A stretch of 64,000 nucleotides of DNA from Acidisoma sp035492295 (GTDB taxonomy: Bacteria; Pseudomonadota; Alphaproteobacteria; Acetobacterales; Acetobacteraceae). The stretch spans positions 30,738 to 94,737 of the forward strand of contig NZ_DATJJK010000021.1 of the NCBI RefSeq assembly GCF_035492295.1, given 5' to 3'. This document shows positions 43,752-52,378 of this stretch, in pieces. Both the position numbers and the translations under genes were made by a program. Below the pieces are notes generated by a model, which had not been told where the DNA came from, did no database searches, and was given only the letters and a program-made list of their open reading frames with translations. The first letter of the stretch is position 1. Every line of letters starts with the position of its first letter.

Positions 43752-44569
43752 GTGTCATGAAGCGTCGCCTTCTGCTCGGCTTCGGCCTGGTGATAACGGG
43801 CATCTATCTCTTTCCGCTCTACTGGATGTATGTGAGCGCGCTGAAGTCGAGCCGGGATCTCTTTACCTATCCACCCCGCTTCCTGCCGCATCATCTCGTC
43901 TGGAATGTCGGCCGCGTCTTTGTGCAGCACGAGATGGCGACCTATCTCACCAATTCCTTGCTCATCGCAGCCGGGGTGACGATCATCTGCGTCGTGCTCG
44001 GCACCGGATGCGCGCGCGTACTGGCGCGTTACCGGAATCGTCGGGTGGACGTTGCGCTCTTTGCTGTTCTCATGATGCAGGTGCTGCCGTCCTCGCTCAT
44101 GGTCACGCCACTTTTCGTGGGCTTCAGCGAAGTGGGGCTGCTGCAGTCGCCGCGCCTGGCCGTGATCCTGGCCCAGGTCGCCAAGGTCATGCCCTTCTAC
44201 ATCGTGTTGACACGGGCAAGCCTTGGCCAGATTCCGCAAGAGTTGGAGCATGCCGCGATGGTGGATGGTGCATCCCGCATCGGCGCCTTCTTTCGCATCG
44301 TCCTCCCGCTTGCCCGCAACGGCATCCTGGTCACCGGGATCCTCGTCTTCCTGCAAAGCTTCGGCGAATATGTCTATGCGCGCTCGATGATCTCCGAGGA
44401 TGATCTGCAGACGGCAACCGTCGGGCTTTCCGCCTTTCTCGGTCCCAATACCAGCGACTGGAACGGCATGATGACCTATTCGGCAATCTATGTGACGCCG
44501 ATCCTGCTTCTGTTCGTGCTGCTCCAGCGGCGTATCGTCAGCGGGCTCACTGCTGGCGCACTGAAGTAA
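43748..44569 (+). CDS. Sugar ABC transporter permease, MalG type
   Basis: A 273-aa inner-membrane permease, partner of the gene it overlaps by 4 bases. It has six hydrophobic segments, the EAA-type loop (LEHAAMVDGASRIGAFF, then LPLA) and the terminal GLTAGALK of MalG-type subunits. It ends the operon 11 bases from the convergent ThuA-like gene. No ATPase gene follows. Confidence 0.9.
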   Translation: MSVMKRRLLLGFGLVITGIYLFPLYWMYVSALKSSRDLFTYPPRFLPHHLVWNVGRVFVQHEMATYLTNSLLIAAGVTIICVVLGTGCARVLARYRNRRVDVALFAVLMMQVLPSSLMVTPLFVGFSEVGLLQSPRLAVILAQVAKVMPFYIVLTRASLGQIPQELEHAAMVDGASRIGAFFRIVLPLARNGILVTGILVFLQSFGEYVYARSMISEDDLQTATVGLSAFLGPNTSDWNGMMTYSAIYVTPILLLFVLLQRRIVSGLTAGALK

Positions 44570-44580
44570 ACAGCCCTTCG

Positions 44581-45228
44581 TCAGTCACGCGCCGCCCAAA
44601 GCATGCCCCGGCGGAGAATTTCCCGCATCTCCGGCACCTCGAACTCCCGCGCCACGTGGCCGAGGGAGGAATAAAAGACCCGACCCTCGCCGTGGCGCCG
44701 CTTCCACACAACAGGCATGACGACGCCATCGATCCAGCTGGCGTGGTCGCCGTTGAAACGGGTCGTCGCCAGCACCTCGTTGGAGGGATCGACGTGCATG
44801 TAATACTGCTCGGAGCGGTAGGGAAATTGTCCCGGCAAACCTTGCATAACGGGATCCTCGGGCTTCGTGATTTGGACTGTATAGTCGATGACATTGCCGG
44901 GATGGGCGACCCATTGGCCGCCTACCATGAACTGGTATTCAACCGCCTCACGGAAGGCATCGCCCATGCCGCCGTGATAGCCCGCGAGCCCGACCCCGCC
45001 TTCGACCGCGCGCGACAGATTGTCGAGTTCCTCCTTCTCGATCTTCGACATGGTGAAGATCGGCACGATTAGGTTGAGTTCCGCGATGGAAGGATCGGCG
45101 AAGGCTTCCGTCGTGTTCTCGAGATAGGTTTTGAAGCCAGCCTCCTGCAGCATGCCGGCGATGATATGGGCGCCCTGTTCCGGCTCGTGCCCGGCCCAGC
45201 CACCCCAGACGATCAAGGCTTCTGGCAT
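44581..45228 (-). CDS. ThuA-domain protein (trehalose-utilisation family)
   Basis: A 215-aa protein of the ThuA/class I glutamine amidotransferase-like family (PF06283 type). Recognisable elements are LIVWGGWAGHEP near the N terminus, GLAGYHGG and GDHASWIDG, and VFYSSLGHV near the C terminus. In rhizobia ThuA participates in trehalose and related disaccharide catabolism with a ThuB dehydrogenase, and a Gfo/Idh/MocA gene lies directly upstream here. The ATG at 45228 has a GAGGGAGAGAG stretch upstream and leaves a 20-base gap to the dehydrogenase; an earlier ATG would overlap its stop. A 3-keto-disaccharide route is possible but unproven. Confidence 0.85.
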   Translation of the reverse strand: MPEALIVWGGWAGHEPEQGAHIIAGMLQEAGFKTYLENTTEAFADPSIAELNLIVPIFTMSKIEKEELDNLSRAVEGGVGLAGYHGGMGDAFREAVEYQFMVGGQWVAHPGNVIDYTVQITKPEDPVMQGLPGQFPYRSEQYYMHVDPSNEVLATTRFNGDHASWIDGVVMPVVWKRRHGEGRVFYSSLGHVAREFEVPEMREILRRGMLWAARD

Positions 45229-45248
45229 CGTCTCTCTCCCTCTCTGTT

Positions 45249-46334
45249 TCAAAGCCCATGCCGCGGCATGGGGGCCGGGCGTTCCGGGCGGCTTGCGATG
45301 GTGACGAAGCTACCGCTCGCCGATGAGCGTTCGAAAGCCTCCATGACTTCGAGCACGTGATAAGCAAGCGCCCCGCTCGCCCGGTGCGGGCGGCTTTCGC
45401 GGATGGCGTGGGCCATGTCTGCAACGCCGAGACTACGATAGTTGGCGTCGGCGTAGGCATGCCCTGTCTCGACGGTCGTCCAATCTCCGCCGGTCTTTGC
45501 CAGTGCAATCTCGCCACCGAAAAAATTGGGGTCGGGCACGATCATGGCGCCCTCTGTGCCGTAGAGTTCCAGCGGTTCATGGCGGTGTTTCGGCACGTCG
45601 AAACTCATGGCGATGGAGATCACGGCGCCGGACAGGAAATGCAGTGTGCCGGCGACATGCGTCGGCACGTCCACTGGAATGGCTGTGCCGGCCAATGGCG
45701 CGCTGGTGATGGTGCGCGTGGCGCGCGGCATGGTGGCGATGCCGGCGACCCGCGCCACGGGACCAAGAAGATTGACGAGGTCGGTGATGTAATAGGGTCC
45801 CATGTCGAGCATGGGGCCGCCGCCCTCGGCATAGTAAAAGGCCGGGGCAGGGTGCCAGCGCTCGTGCCCGGGACACATGAAGAAGGCCGTGCCTGCGACG
45901 GCCGTGCCGATGGCGCCCGCGTCCAGCAGGGCGCGGCAGGTTTGGTGCGCGCCGCCCAGGAAGGTATCGGGCGCGCAGCCGACGCGCAGCCCTGCGGCCT
46001 CTCCGGCCGCGAGGAGCCGGCCCGCTTCCTTGGTGGTGATGCCGAGCGGCTTTTCGGAATGGACGTGCTTGCCGGCGGCGAGGGCACGCAGGCCGACCTC
46101 CACATGCACCTTCGGGATGGTTAGGTTGACGACGATATCGACCGCGGGATCCGCGAGCAGTTGATCCACCGTCATTGCGCGGAGGCCGAACTCGGTGGCG
46201 CGCGCCTCCGCCGCCTCCATGCGAAGATCGGCGAGGCCGCGGATGTCGAGGATGGGGAAGGATGGCGCCGCCTTCAGATAGGCGGCGCTGATCGTGCCAC
46301 AGCCAATGATGCCGATACCGAGTTGCTCGGTCAT
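45249..46334 (-). CDS. Gfo/Idh/MocA family oxidoreductase (ThuB-like context)
   Basis: A 361-aa NAD(P)-dependent dehydrogenase with GIIGCGTISAAY (7-18) as the nucleotide loop and HSEKPLGI as the catalytic-lysine element. The C-terminal domain carries DMGPYYITDL. Its place between a ROK regulator upstream and a ThuA gene downstream recalls the thu/pal-type disaccharide catabolic loci, where such an enzyme makes 3-keto sugars. The role here is inferred from context. It is likely controlled by the ROK protein as part of one leftward unit. Confidence 0.87.
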   Translation of the reverse strand: MTEQLGIGIIGCGTISAAYLKAAPSFPILDIRGLADLRMEAAEARATEFGLRAMTVDQLLADPAVDIVVNLTIPKVHVEVGLRALAAGKHVHSEKPLGITTKEAGRLLAAGEAAGLRVGCAPDTFLGGAHQTCRALLDAGAIGTAVAGTAFFMCPGHERWHPAPAFYYAEGGGPMLDMGPYYITDLVNLLGPVARVAGIATMPRATRTITSAPLAGTAIPVDVPTHVAGTLHFLSGAVISIAMSFDVPKHRHEPLELYGTEGAMIVPDPNFFGGEIALAKTGGDWTTVETGHAYADANYRSLGVADMAHAIRESRPHRASGALAYHVLEVMEAFERSSASGSFVTIASRPERPAPMPRHGL

Positions 46335-46353
46335 TTTTTTTGCTCCCTAGGTC

Positions 46354-47583
46354 TCAGCCTGGACGTGCGGGCCCCGTGGTGTTCCATGGCGCGCCATAAA
46401 GATCACGCAAAGTGAGTGCGGCCGCACCTCGTGCCCAGGAATCCTCGCTCCAGCGATGGACCGCGATGTCCGGCACAGGTGCGTAATCGGGCGGCAACAA
46501 CGCGGCGAGACGGGCGCGCAGCGCATCGAGAAGCACTTCGCCTTGGCCGAAGGCCTCCCCCGCGAGCACGACCATGCGTGGCGCGAAGAGGGTGACAAGA
46601 TTGGCGATGGCGAAGCCGAGCGCTTCGCCCGCGCGCTGCAGGATGGCGAGGATGCGGGCGTCGCCTTCCCGCGCCGCCGCCATGATCGCCGCCATGCCGC
46701 GTCCGGCACGAAAGGCGGCGCGATGCGGCGCATCCTGCAGGATGGTCTCGGCATCAGCGAGAATTGCGGCCTCGGAAGCGATGGCGCGCAGCCGTTGCGG
46801 CGCTCCTGCCCCCTTGGCGGATTCGATGAGCAGTCCGTCGAGGTCGGGGCCGAGCCCCTGTGCGCCGCGAAACAGATCTCCCCGATACATGATGCCGAGG
46901 CCGAGTGTATGTTCCAGACTGACGACGAGGAAATCCTCAATCCCGCGTGCTTCTCCGAACCAGCTTTCCGCCATGGTCACAAGGTTGACGGCACTCTCGA
47001 TGACGGTCGTGATTCCAAGTCGCTCCTGCAGCCGCGCAGCGAAGGGGATGTTGGTCTCGCCGAAGATCGGGCTCGACTGACAAATTCCTGTCTCGCGTTC
47101 GATCCGCCCGGGGAGTCCGACACAGAGGCCGGCGATCTGCTCAATCGGCAGCCCGGCATCGGCGATGCAACGCTGCACGCCATCCTCCACCAGGTCGGCG
47201 ATAACAGAAACAGGCTGCCGGCTGATACGAATGGGTAGGGTAAGGCTCGCCAAGGTCTCGGCGCAGAAATCGGTGGTGGCGACGGTGATGTGATCGGGCG
47301 CGAGTTTCGCGCCGACGACATAGGCGGCCTTGGGGTTCAATTCCAGCAGAACGCGTGGGCGGCCGCGCGCCATGTCCGCGCTCGGGTTGCGGAGGTCGCC
47401 GAGTGCGCGCGGCATGACGAGTCCGTCATCCAGGAGAGCCGCGGTGATTGCTGAGACGGTGGTGGGGCTGAGCTGAGTGAGGTCGGATATTTCGACGCGC
47501 GCGATGGGACCGGCGCGACGGATGGCATCCATCACATGGAATCGATTGATGGCGCGCATCAATTCTGGATCGGCGGTTTTCAT
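46354..47583 (-). CDS. ROK family transcriptional regulator
   Basis: A 409-aa regulator of the NagC/XylR type. Residues about 12-50 form a winged helix-turn-helix (ARVEISDLTQLSPTTVSAI), and residues about 95-400 form the ROK sugar-kinase-like domain with AGLCVGLPGRIE. The usual ROK zinc site (CxCGxxGC after a Gly-rich loop) is missing; the matching stretch reads PDLDGLLIESAKGAG. The kinase-like domain may therefore only sense a ligand. The gene is divergent from the sugar-uptake operon at 47752 and heads the leftward dehydrogenase-ThuA unit. Paired TTAATACG(G/C)GTCAC sites lie in the gap. Confidence 0.88.
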   Translation of the reverse strand: MKTADPELMRAINRFHVMDAIRRAGPIARVEISDLTQLSPTTVSAITAALLDDGLVMPRALGDLRNPSADMARGRPRVLLELNPKAAYVVGAKLAPDHITVATTDFCAETLASLTLPIRISRQPVSVIADLVEDGVQRCIADAGLPIEQIAGLCVGLPGRIERETGICQSSPIFGETNIPFAARLQERLGITTVIESAVNLVTMAESWFGEARGIEDFLVVSLEHTLGLGIMYRGDLFRGAQGLGPDLDGLLIESAKGAGAPQRLRAIASEAAILADAETILQDAPHRAAFRAGRGMAAIMAAAREGDARILAILQRAGEALGFAIANLVTLFAPRMVVLAGEAFGQGEVLLDALRARLAALLPPDYAPVPDIAVHRWSEDSWARGAAALTLRDLYGAPWNTTGPARPG

Positions 47584-47584
47584 C

Positions 47585-47598
47585 GTGACCCGTATTAA
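47585..47598. promoter_or_regulatory. ROK operator candidate, left copy
   Basis: On the - strand this reads TTAATACGGGTCAC and lies directly in front of the ROK start codon. A 13-of-14 copy in opposite orientation lies at 47696-47709. A perfect leftward TTGACA box (47618-47623 on the - strand) is placed so that the site covers the -10 region of the ROK promoter. Confidence 0.6.
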
Positions 47599-47695
47599 GT
47601 CGCGCCATTACCCTACCTGTCAACGGCGCGCGCGTAACAAATTTCCTTCATTAGGCGCAGCCCCGCTTGACACTCCGTCACTCACCTGGGCAGGA

Positions 47696-47709
47696 TTAAT
47701 ACGCGTCAC
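47696..47709. promoter_or_regulatory. ROK operator candidate, right copy
   Basis: TTAATACGCGTCAC on the + strand matches the left copy at 47585-47598 in 13 of 14 positions, in inverted orientation. It lies downstream of a perfect TTGACA box (47667-47672) and 42 bases before the binding-protein start, so a regulator bound here would block the rightward operon. Confidence 0.6.
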
Positions 47710-47751
47710 AAAATAAGAGCGCCGACGGCGCCATATTGCCAGGGAAACGTC

Positions 47752-49014
47752 ATGCTCAAGGCCATGATCGGAACCGTGTCGCTTGCCGCCATGCTGCTCG
47801 CGACCACTGCGGTGGTGCAGGCCCATACCGTCATCAAGATCGTGCACGAGGAGACGAACCCGACCGAGGTGGCACTTTGGAAGCGTATCGCGGCCGATTA
47901 CGAGAAACTCCACCCCGACGTGACGGTCACATACCAGTATCTGGAGAATGAGGCTTACAAGGCCAAGTTGCCGACGATGCTGCAAAGCAGCGACCGGCCC
48001 GACATCATCTGGAGTTGGGGCGGCGGTGTCATGCGCGCGCAGATCGATGCGGGTTATCTTCGCCCGCTCGGCGCCGCCGCACAGGCCGTCGTGCCGAATA
48101 TGATCCCTGCGGACGCTGCCGCCTACAAGGTGGACGGCAAATACTATGGTCTGCCCATCCTGCACAGCGAGGTCTGTTTCTTCTACAACAAGGAACTTTT
48201 CGCCAAGGCAGGCGTGGACGCGAATCAGATCAAGACATGGTCCGAGTTCCTTGCTGCCGTGAAAAAGATCAAGGCTGCCGGCATCACACCCATCACCGTC
48301 GGCGCTGGCGAGAAATGGCCCATGCATTTCTACTGGGCCTATCTCGCCATGCGCGAAGGTGGGGCCCGGGTGATCGATGAGGCGCGGGCCGGCAAAGATG
48401 GCGGCTTCGTGGCTCCGGCCTTTGTCGAGGCCGGGCAGCGCCTGCAGGAACTGGCGGCGCTGCACCCCTTCCAGCCGGGCTATGTCGGGACTCTCGCGCT
48501 CCAGGCCGCGGGGCAGTTTGGGGATGGCCGCGCCGCCATGCAGCTCATGGGAAATTGGCTGCTCAACACCCAGGCTGGCAATGCCGCGAACGGCAAAGGC
48601 CTGCCCGATTCCAATATCGGCATCTTCGGCTTTCCGGTCGTCGCCGGGGCGCCCGGCAAGGCAACTGATGAGCTTGGCGGTGTCAATGGCTGGCTTGTGA
48701 CGAAAACTGCGCCGGCCGCAGCGGACGACTTCCTGGCCTTCTTCTTCCAGCCGAAATACCAGCAGCAAGCCGCCGTGGAGGGCGATTATATCCCCGCGCT
48801 TGCCGGCACCAGCGCCTTTATCAAAGACCCCATCATCCGACAGATCGCAATCTCGCTCGAACATGCGACAGCACTGCAGATCTTCTTCGATCAGGCACTT
48901 GGCCCCTCCGTCGGGCGGGTCGTCAACGACGTCTCGGTCGCGGTCGCGGCGGGCCAGATGGGGCCCAAGGCAGGAGTCGAGGCCGTGCAGCAGGCTTGGG
49001 AAGACGAGCAGTGA
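47752..49014 (+). CDS. Extracellular sugar-binding protein (CUT1 family)
   Basis: A 420-aa periplasmic binding protein. Residues 1-23 are a signal peptide (cleavage near VQA|H). The mature sequence shows YEKLHPDVTVTYQYLE and DIIWSWGGG near the start and a CFFYNKELFAKAGV motif, all characteristic of SBP_bac_1 sugar-binding proteins. It is the first gene of the rightward operon under the paired ROK sites, followed by two permeases and no ATPase. Together with the divergent dehydrogenase and ThuA genes the cargo may be a disaccharide (inference). Confidence 0.9.
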   Translation: MLKAMIGTVSLAAMLLATTAVVQAHTVIKIVHEETNPTEVALWKRIAADYEKLHPDVTVTYQYLENEAYKAKLPTMLQSSDRPDIIWSWGGGVMRAQIDAGYLRPLGAAAQAVVPNMIPADAAAYKVDGKYYGLPILHSEVCFFYNKELFAKAGVDANQIKTWSEFLAAVKKIKAAGITPITVGAGEKWPMHFYWAYLAMREGGARVIDEARAGKDGGFVAPAFVEAGQRLQELAALHPFQPGYVGTLALQAAGQFGDGRAAMQLMGNWLLNTQAGNAANGKGLPDSNIGIFGFPVVAGAPGKATDELGGVNGWLVTKTAPAAADDFLAFFFQPKYQQQAAVEGDYIPALAGTSAFIKDPIIRQIAISLEHATALQIFFDQALGPSVGRVVNDVSVAVAAGQMGPKAGVEAVQQAWEDEQ

Positions 49015-49037
49015 GCGGCGGCTGAGGGGAGGGGGAT

Positions 49038-49928
49038 ATGGGCCTTGTGCAGCAGGCGGCTCGCCGCGATCATGGTGCGCTGGTCACCGCTCTCGTCTTC
49101 GTGCCGCCCGCCATCCTTCTGTTTACAATCTTCGTCATTCTCCCGCTCGGCCAGGCGGCGTGGTTCAGTCTCTTCAAATGGAACGGGCTTGGCTGGCCGC
49201 ACGATTTCATCGGATTGCGCAACTATCTTCGACTCTGGCAGAGCGGCAGCTTCCGTACCGCCTTTGGCAACAACCTGCTCATCATCCTGTTCTCGATTGT
49301 GGTTCAACTACCGCTCGGCCTCGGTATGGCGCTGCTGCTCGCCCGCCGCGCTTGGGGCGCTGTGGCTTTCCGGCTGATCTTCTTCCTGCCGTATGTGCTG
49401 GCGGATGTTGCCGCTGGCCTGATCTTCCGCTTCGTGTTTGACGGCAATTACGGCCCGGTCTCCTCCCTCATACAGGCCATGGGCGGGTCTCCGCTCTTCA
49501 TGCTGGCGAGCCCGAGCCTGGCCTTCACCGCCATCATTATCGTCGTCGTCTGGAAGTATTTCGGCTTTCACATGATGCTCTACATCGCCGGGCTGCAGGG
49601 GATCGACCGGCAGCTCTATGAGGCGGCAGAGATCGACGGGGCGAACGCATTGCAGCGCTTCCGCTCGATTACCCTGCCGCAACTGGCGCCCATGCTGAAA
49701 CTCTCAGTCTTCTTCTCGGTCATTGGTGCATTGCAACTCTTCGACATGGTGATTCCCCTGACCGGCGGAGGACCGTTCGAGAAGACCAATACCATGGTCA
49801 CCTTCATGTACAGCTTCGGCATCACCCGCATGCGCGTGGGCTACGGATCGGCGGTCGGCGTTGTTCTGTTCCTCGTCTGCGTGATCTTCGCTCTGTTCTA
49901 TAGACGGATCCTGATGCGTGATGAGTGA
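49038..49928 (+). CDS. Sugar ABC transporter permease, MalF type
   Basis: A 296-aa inner-membrane permease with six hydrophobic helices, the EAA loop (YEAAEIDGANALQRF, then LPQLAP) and the TGGGPFEKT element after it. GGGGAGGGGG lies just upstream of the ATG. It follows its binding-protein gene by 23 bases, and its end overlaps the second permease. Confidence 0.9.
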   Translation: MGLVQQAARRDHGALVTALVFVPPAILLFTIFVILPLGQAAWFSLFKWNGLGWPHDFIGLRNYLRLWQSGSFRTAFGNNLLIILFSIVVQLPLGLGMALLLARRAWGAVAFRLIFFLPYVLADVAAGLIFRFVFDGNYGPVSSLIQAMGGSPLFMLASPSLAFTAIIIVVVWKYFGFHMMLYIAGLQGIDRQLYEAAEIDGANALQRFRSITLPQLAPMLKLSVFFSVIGALQLFDMVIPLTGGGPFEKTNTMVTFMYSFGITRMRVGYGSAVGVVLFLVCVIFALFYRRILMRDE

Positions 49929-50832
49929 TCTTTCCCTGAACGGGCGCGGGGCCAGCGTGGTCAAGTGGGCAAAGCGCAGTGAGGCAGGGGCGCAGCGCTC
50001 TCGGGGCACCCAGGCGCGGGCCTTCGCGGTCTGGCGGCTCGCCATTCTCATCATTGTCGCAGGCATTGTTCTGCTCCCGCTGGCCGCGACCTTCCTCGGC
50101 GGGTTCAAGGACCTGGGCGAGCTCCGCACCAATCCGCTCGGCCTGCCGCATGTCTGGCTGTGGCGCAACTATTGGAATATCCTGGCGAGCCTTCGCTACT
50201 GGCGGGTGCTTGGCAATTCCCTGCTTTTCGCGAGCCTGACAGTCGTCCTCACCCTGGCGCTCGGCGCGACCGCTGCTTTCGCCTTCGCCCATCTGAAATT
50301 CTTCGGACGACGCTTCCTCTTCAACTATCTCATTCTTGGCCTCATGTTTCCCGCTGCCGCCGCCATCCTGCCGCTCTTCATCCGCGTGCGGCAGCTCGGC
50401 CTGGTCGACACTCCTTGGGGTGTCATCTTGCCGCAGGTGGCCTTCGGTCTCGCCATGGGCGTTTTGTTGATGCGCAACGCCTTCCGGCAATTGCCGGGCG
50501 AACTCCTGGATGCGGCAATGGTGGATGGCTGCGGCTACATGCGCTACTTCGTGCATGTGACCCTGCCGCTGTCCAGGCCGATCCTCTCAACCGTCGGCAT
50601 CATCGCTTTCGTCGGCAGCTGGAATAACTATCTTGTGCCATTGATCATGCTCAACAGCACCAGCCTCTATCCCTGGCCGCTGGGGCTTATGGACTATCAA
50701 GGCGAATATTCGACGGCTTGGCAGCTCGTCCTAGCCTTCATCACATTGACCATCCTCCCTGCCATCCTGATGTTCGTCCTCGCGCAACGCTACATCGTGG
50801 AGGGTCTCACCGCTGGGGCCGTAAAAGGATAA
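49921..50832 (+). CDS. Sugar ABC transporter permease, MalG type
   Basis: A 303-aa inner-membrane permease. It has a longer polar N terminus (about 35 residues) than usual, then six hydrophobic helices, an EAA-type loop (LLDAAMVDGCGYMRYF, then LPLSRP) and the C-terminal GLTAGAVKG. The ATG at 49921 overlaps the preceding gene by 8 bases; a GTG 3 bases upstream is equally possible. It ends the operon. No ATPase gene follows, and a 700-base gap separates it from the arylpolyene locus. Confidence 0.9.
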   Translation: MSDLSLNGRGASVVKWAKRSEAGAQRSRGTQARAFAVWRLAILIIVAGIVLLPLAATFLGGFKDLGELRTNPLGLPHVWLWRNYWNILASLRYWRVLGNSLLFASLTVVLTLALGATAAFAFAHLKFFGRRFLFNYLILGLMFPAAAAILPLFIRVRQLGLVDTPWGVILPQVAFGLAMGVLLMRNAFRQLPGELLDAAMVDGCGYMRYFVHVTLPLSRPILSTVGIIAFVGSWNNYLVPLIMLNSTSLYPWPLGLMDYQGEYSTAWQLVLAFITLTILPAILMFVLAQRYIVEGLTAGAVKG

Positions 50833-51526
50833 TTGTGATGTGGTTCGGGTGGCGGCTTCAGGGAGCGGAAACTATTCGGTTAACGGGCCAGGGCATCAGG
50901 TCTTGCGCTCGCCGCGGTAGAGCGAATCCATGCGCTCCCTTTGGTGTCCATGCCGTGACCCTCTGCCGAACGCGATCCTGTAGCGGGCAGTATGATCCGG
51001 CCAGCGCCGACAGGTAAGGCTCGTCTCGAAGAGTGGTGACCGGCGCCGGAGGCGCTCGGCTCCGATGGCCTATGAGTCTGGTCGGCGGATCAGACCCCCG
51101 GGGGCGGCGATCGCCGGGCGGCACTCAATCTGGCCCAGCCTGATCTTCGATCGTCCGGAGCGCATCCCGGCCAGCCCGACTCTCCATCTTGAGGGGATTG
51201 ACGGGCCGATGGACCTTCACCTCACCGGCCGGCAGCGCGTCGATTTCGGCCGCATGTCGATTGTCGATCTTGTCGAGCGATCTGGGCCGGCGCGGAGGCC
51301 CCAGTCTATGCGCCGACGGGAGAGCAGATGGCCGAACGCCGCATACGCGTTGCTTGCGTAATGGCTGGCTGGTTGATGAACTGCGGACGGTGATCGAACC
51401 GGGGAATGGCCAAGTTTTTGAGCGTAGGCCGGGGGCAGAACGCCGTCTAAGCGCTTCGCGACAATTTCAGAGCCGCTGCCGTTTGGCCGGCTGATTTCCC
51501 GCCTGGGCTGTGCTAATGGCTAGACC
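50833..51526. other. Gap of about 690 bases without a convincing gene
   Basis: It separates the sugar-uptake operon from the arylpolyene locus. Short frames such as 51065-51361 are rich in Arg/Pro and lack a ribosome binding site or recognisable motif. Small self-complementary patches exist (for example CCCCCGGGGG near 51096 and GGCGATCGCC near 51107), but no hairpin with a T-run. The promoter of the arylpolyene genes should lie near the right end; no strong boxes stand out. Confidence 0.45.
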
Positions 51527-51805
51527 ATGATACCCACTGTAGCGTCCCAAACTGTCGCCGAAGCCGAACTTGCCAGCCTTATCGTGTCGACGCTGAATCT
51601 GGAAGTAGCCGCTGATACCATCGACCCTGAAGCCCCGCTCTATGGCGATGGGCTCGGCCTCGATTCCATCGACATGCTGGAGGTTTCCCTCGTGGTGGCC
51701 CAGCGCTACGGCGTCAAATTGCGCGCCGATGACGAGAACAATACGGCGATCTTCCAGTCGCTGCGCGCCCTCTCAGACTATATCCAGGCGAGCAGAGCGC
51801 GCTGA
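51527..51805 (+). CDS. Acyl carrier protein of the arylpolyene locus
   Basis: A 92-aa acidic protein with the phosphopantetheine attachment motif DSID (46-49, Ser47) preceded by GLGL. It tethers the growing polyene chain for the ketosynthase, ketoreductase and dehydratase encoded downstream. It starts the locus. The next gene begins directly after its stop (TGA then ATG). Most described arylpolyene loci have two carrier proteins (ApeE and ApeF); only this one is visible here. Confidence 0.92.
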   Translation: MIPTVASQTVAEAELASLIVSTLNLEVAADTIDPEAPLYGDGLGLDSIDMLEVSLVVAQRYGVKLRADDENNTAIFQSLRALSDYIQASRAR

Positions 51806-52378
51806 ATGCTCAGGGTGACCAAGGCGCGCTCGCCACTGGCCGCCGTGGCGATCATCATCATGACATCCGTGTTGTTCCATGTCGTGATCGTGGAAACCCG
51901 CAGGCTACCGCTGAACTTCTCCATCGGCGGTCTGTTCAAGCTCAGCTTCATCGGCTTTTCGGCCCTGACGCATTGGGGCCTCTACGTAAGCCTGCTTGCG
52001 GCCTTCGCGTTGACCCTGCGGCGTGGCCATACCCCGCTCATTACCGCCATGGCCTATCGGCTACACGGCACCTTGTCGGATGAGATGATCCGCTATACGC
52101 GCTGGGTGACGGTGGCCTGGGCTCTGTTCTTCACGGCCCAACTCCTAACGTCGATCTCGCTCTTCTGCTTCGCGCCTCTGACCGCCTGGTCAGTCTTCGT
52201 CAATCTGCTCGACATTCCGCTGGTCGTGACCATGTTTGCGGCGGAATACGCCGTCCGCCTCCGCGTGCTGCGCCATCCGCCCCGGCATTCGTTCAGGATG
52301 ATGTTCGACATGGTCAGCGATTGCATGCACCGGCCGCCCGCAGGCTCAACCCCGCCCTCCGGGCTGCCGCGACCGTGA
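51806..52378 (+). CDS. COG4648-type membrane protein (ApeG-like)
   Basis: A 190-aa inner-membrane protein with about four hydrophobic helices (roughly residues 12-30, 45-70, 95-118 and 125-145) and a basic C terminus. Position and topology match the COG4648 membrane protein found between the carrier protein and the acyl-activating enzyme in arylpolyene loci. Its biochemical role is not established. It abuts the ACP stop, and its stop overlaps a GTG start of the ligase gene by 4 bases. Confidence 0.75.
   Translation: MLRVTKARSPLAAVAIIIMTSVLFHVVIVETRRLPLNFSIGGLFKLSFIGFSALTHWGLYVSLLAAFALTLRRGHTPLITAMAYRLHGTLSDEMIRYTRWVTVAWALFFTAQLLTSISLFCFAPLTAWSVFVNLLDIPLVVTMFAAEYAVRLRVLRHPPRHSFRMMFDMVSDCMHRPPAGSTPPSGLPRP

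Noticed and set aside
51065..51361. 98-residue + strand frame before the arylpolyene locus
   Set aside because: No ribosome binding site or motif; Arg/Pro-rich.
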